DNA from: an uncultured Alistipes sp.
Lineage (GTDB): Bacteria > Bacteroidota > Bacteroidia > Bacteroidales > Rikenellaceae
Assembly: GCA_900544265.1 (NCBI GenBank)
Contig: UQUQ01000005.1
Span: forward strand, 1 to 64,000
Direction of reading: 5' to 3'
DNA length: 64,000 nt
The translations under genes were made by a program, and so were the position numbers. Each line of letters starts with the position of its first letter. The first letter of the stretch is position 1. A model generated the notes under the pieces. The model saw nothing but the letters and a program-made list of their open reading frames with translations. It was not told the origin of the DNA and searched no databases. Shown one piece after another: positions 60,570-64,000 of this stretch.

Positions 60570-61352
60570 ATGTACGAGGAGTATCTGGAACCGGCCGTGC
60601 GCATGGCGCGCGAAGCGGGGAAGATCCATCTGACCTACTTCCGCGGCGGCGACCTGGCGATCCGCACCAAGTCGAACGTCAGCGACGTGGTGACGCGCGC
60701 CGACCGCGAGAGCGAGGCGCTCATCGCCCGCATGATCGCGGAGCGTTTCCCCGACCACGCCGTGCTGGGCGAGGAGGGCGGCACGCGCGGCAATGCACAC
60801 GGCGAATGGCTGTGGGTCGTCGACCCGCTCGACGGCACGACCAACTACAGCCAGGGGCTGCCTGTCTTCACGGTCTCGATCGCCCTGCAACACCGCGGCG
60901 AGACGGTCGTCGGAGTGGTCTATGCGCCCTATCTCGACGAGCTGTATACCGCCACGCTCGGCGGCGGCGCCCGCGCGGGCCGCATGGAGGGGGCGCAGCA
61001 TCCGATCCGCGTGTCGGAGAAACGGGTGCTCGGGGAGGCGGTCCTCGCCACGGGATTTCCCTACGACAAGGTGACCAATCCGGACAACAACGCCGACAAC
61101 CTCGCCCGCATCCTGCCCCGCACGCGCGGCATCCGCCGCTACGGCTCCGCGGCCTACGACCTCTGCTGCGTGGCGGCGGGTTTTCTGGACGGCTACTGGG
61201 AGCTGGCGCTGCACGTGTGGGATGTCTGCGCCGGGGAGCTGATCGTCCGTGAGGCGGGCGGTGCGGTGCGCAGCCTGCGCGAAGACCGCGGCGTTTCGAT
61301 CGTCGCGGGCAACGAAACGCTGATCGGCGAGATGCTGCAATATGTCCGTTGA
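60570..61352 (+). CDS. Inositol monophosphatase family protein (SuhB/CysQ-like)
   Basis: 260 residues. The metal sites are GEEGG, WVVDPLDGTTNYSQG and HVWDVCAGELIVREAGG. These magnesium-dependent phosphatases act on inositol phosphate, 3'-phosphoadenosine phosphate or fructose-1,6-bisphosphate; the specific substrate is not evident. There is a usual leading helix (MYEEYLEPAVRMAREAGKIHLTYF). It is the last gene before the glmS promoter. Confidence 0.92.
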   Translation: MYEEYLEPAVRMAREAGKIHLTYFRGGDLAIRTKSNVSDVVTRADRESEALIARMIAERFPDHAVLGEEGGTRGNAHGEWLWVVDPLDGTTNYSQGLPVFTVSIALQHRGETVVGVVYAPYLDELYTATLGGGARAGRMEGAQHPIRVSEKRVLGEAVLATGFPYDKVTNPDNNADNLARILPRTRGIRRYGSAAYDLCCVAAGFLDGYWELALHVWDVCAGELIVREAGGAVRSLREDRGVSIVAGNETLIGEMLQYVR

Positions 61353-61452
61353 TGTGCTGTCACACAGCGAAATAAACGGGTTGTAACGATTTTTTAACAG
61401 GGCGGAAAGCAATTTTCGCCCTTACTTTTATGTAGTTTCTAAATTTTTTTCG

Positions 61453-61460
61453 TATTTTGG
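61453..61460 (+). promoter_or_regulatory. Probable -7 box of the glmS promoter
   Basis: TATTTTGG, a near match to TAnnTTTG, preceded by an A/T-rich stretch with TTTTTTT, 20 bases before the start. No ribozyme-like structure is seen in the 127-base gap. Confidence 0.5.
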
Positions 61461-61479
61461 CAGTCAAAATCGCAAAAAA

Positions 61480-63324
<1,845 letters not shown>

Positions 63325-63350
63325 GCGCTCCGGCAAGGCGCAACGCTATC

Positions 63351-63384
63351 GGGCAGGGATCGCAGGGTCGGTCCCTGCCCTTTT
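63351..63384 (+). terminator. Rho-independent terminator of glmS
   Basis: GGGCAGGGA pairs with TCCCTGCCC around a 12-base loop, followed by TTTT. Confidence 0.85.
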
Positions 63385-63453
63385 CCGTCTCCGGTGCGGC
63401 GGACGAAAAGGGGCGCAGCACGGCCGGGATGCGAACAATCCGAAATAAATGGT

Positions 63454-63461
63454 TATCTTTA
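63454..63461 (+). promoter_or_regulatory. -7 box of the fRMsr gene
   Basis: TATCTTTA, one mismatch to TAnnTTTG, 24 bases before the chosen start; it excludes the upstream start at 63449. Confidence 0.6.
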
Positions 63462-63484
63462 CGCCGGACAAACGATACACGGAC

Positions 63485-63979
63485 ATGGAACAAAGTTTCG
63501 ACCTTTCGCCCGAACTTGCGAAGCAGGCGCGCTACGAGGCGTTCCTGCCGCGCCTTGCGGCGCTCATCGAGGGCATCGACGACGAGGTGGCCGTGCTGGC
63601 CAACACGGCTGCCGCCCTGCGCGAGGCCTTCGGCTTCTTCTGGGTCGGGTTCTACCGCGCGGAGGGCGGGGATCTCCGCCTCGGACCGTTCCAGGGGACG
63701 GTCGCCTGCTACCGCATCCGCAAGGGACGCGGCGTCTGCGGCACGGCCTTCGCCGAGGGGCGGAGCATCGTGGTCCCCGACGTCGAGCAGTTCCCCGGGC
63801 ACATCGCCTGCAGCTCGCTCTCACGCTCCGAGATCGTCGTGCCGCTCTTCTCGACGGGATCGGACCGCACGGTACGCGGCGTGCTCGACATCGACAGCGA
63901 CCGCTCCGCCGCCTTCGACGAGACGGACCGCTGCTGGCTGGAGCGGATCGCCGCCCTGATCTCCGAAACAATCTACTGA
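63485..63979 (+). CDS. Free methionine-(R)-sulfoxide reductase (GAF domain)
   Basis: 164 residues forming one GAF domain. The three family cysteines are C75 (VACYRI), C85 (GVCGTA) and C109 (HIACSS), with spacings of 10 and 24 residues as in E. coli fRMsr (MsrC: 84, 94, 118). Other matches are GFFWVGFYR and VPDVEQFPGHIAC. The enzyme reduces free methionine-R-sulfoxide with thioredoxin, so it links to the trxA encoded in this window. Cytoplasmic. Confidence 0.93.
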   Translation: MEQSFDLSPELAKQARYEAFLPRLAALIEGIDDEVAVLANTAAALREAFGFFWVGFYRAEGGDLRLGPFQGTVACYRIRKGRGVCGTAFAEGRSIVVPDVEQFPGHIACSSLSRSEIVVPLFSTGSDRTVRGVLDIDSDRSAAFDETDRCWLERIAALISETIY

Positions 63980-63980
63980 C

Positions 63981-64000
63981 ATGGACTTTTCAGAACTTGT
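63981..64000 (+). CDS. First codons of a gene cut by the window end
   Basis: An ATG one base after the fRMsr stop opens a frame reading MDFSELV to the end of the window. The tight spacing suggests co-transcription. An N terminus of this kind is common in nitroreductases but six residues are not enough to identify it. Confidence 0.4.

Noticed and set aside
61353..61479. glmS ribozyme or riboswitch
   Set aside because: The gap before glmS is only 127 bases, mostly AT-rich, with a promoter-like box 20 bases before the start and no room for a ribozyme behind it.

Overview
The window reads as a chromosomal segment of a high-GC member of the Bacteroidota, most likely an Alistipes-like Bacteroidales. 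Three observations support this. Most transcription units start behind a TAnnTTTG -7 box (variants TATCTTTG, TATATTTG, TACCTTTG), the Bacteroidota promoter signature. The protein families are typical of the group: DUF4491, a DUF3276 PUR-type protein, a TonB-family beta-barrel receptor with an N-terminal carboxypeptidase-regulatory-like domain, LytS/LytTR regulation, and many lipoproteins. Shine-Dalgarno sequences are mostly weak. I see no transposase, integrase, phage module, rRNA or CRISPR array, so this is mainly core genome with a few accessory patches.

Layout. 1-526: the 3' end of a cut-off gene, then tRNA-Gly(CCC) followed (in its own transcription direction) by two degenerate inverted partial copies of its 3' half. 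592-4291 (minus): acyl-CoA ligase and lepA. 4435-9086 (plus): lysA, an EamA-type transporter and pheT. 9285-11444 (minus): a secreted GH20 hexosaminidase. 11526-16142 (plus): mazG, a two-lobed retropepsin-like lipoprotein with PDZ, a gamma-carbonic anhydrase-like protein, and a LytS/LytTR two-component pair. 16267-19834: a Spy/CpxP-like periplasmic protein and a large outer-membrane receptor. 20150-25013 (minus): TolC, HlyD and two ABC-2 permeases with no ATPase. 25124-27357 (minus): a reductase-deaminase fusion in the reverse of the RibD domain order, overlapped by a membrane metallophosphoesterase gene. 27520-31187: DcaP-like porin, DUF4491, CapA-like lipoprotein and rubrerythrin. 31474-38614: ettA, hisS, a CtpA-type S41 protease, a PUR-domain protein, a DUF368 polyprenyl-phosphate transporter and aroE. 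38721-44358: DUF2007, dnaE, trxA and an aldose epimerase. 44516-49011: nitroreductase, htpG and a BIG2 lipoprotein. 49401-57590 (minus): a long gene chain that, in transcription order, is nucleoside phosphorylase, dnaN, DnaQ-type exonuclease, LysM/periplasmic-binding protein, rex, single-domain FAD synthetase, hotdog thioesterase and an S41-like lipoprotein. 57706-64000 (plus): glmM, M20 peptidase, inositol-monophosphatase family protein, glmS, free-methionine-sulfoxide reductase and the first codons of another gene.

How the genes work together. DNA replication is well represented: alpha subunit with an apparently intact PHP site, sliding clamp and a DEDDh exonuclease. So is amino-sugar and envelope supply (glmM, glmS, DUF368 lipid-carrier recycling, GH20, CapA-like). 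Redox and oxygen defence appear as rubrerythrin, thioredoxin, Rex, fRMsr and nitroreductase. Translation is served by lepA, ettA, pheT, hisS and tRNA-Gly. The most unusual items are the tRNA-Gly inverted partial copies, the order-swapped reductase-deaminase, the FAD synthetase lacking a flavokinase domain, the ATPase-less ABC efflux operon with palindromes at its promoter, the pepsin-like tandem aspartyl-protease lipoprotein, and a lipoprotein gene with an AT-richer patch inside one of two related lobes.
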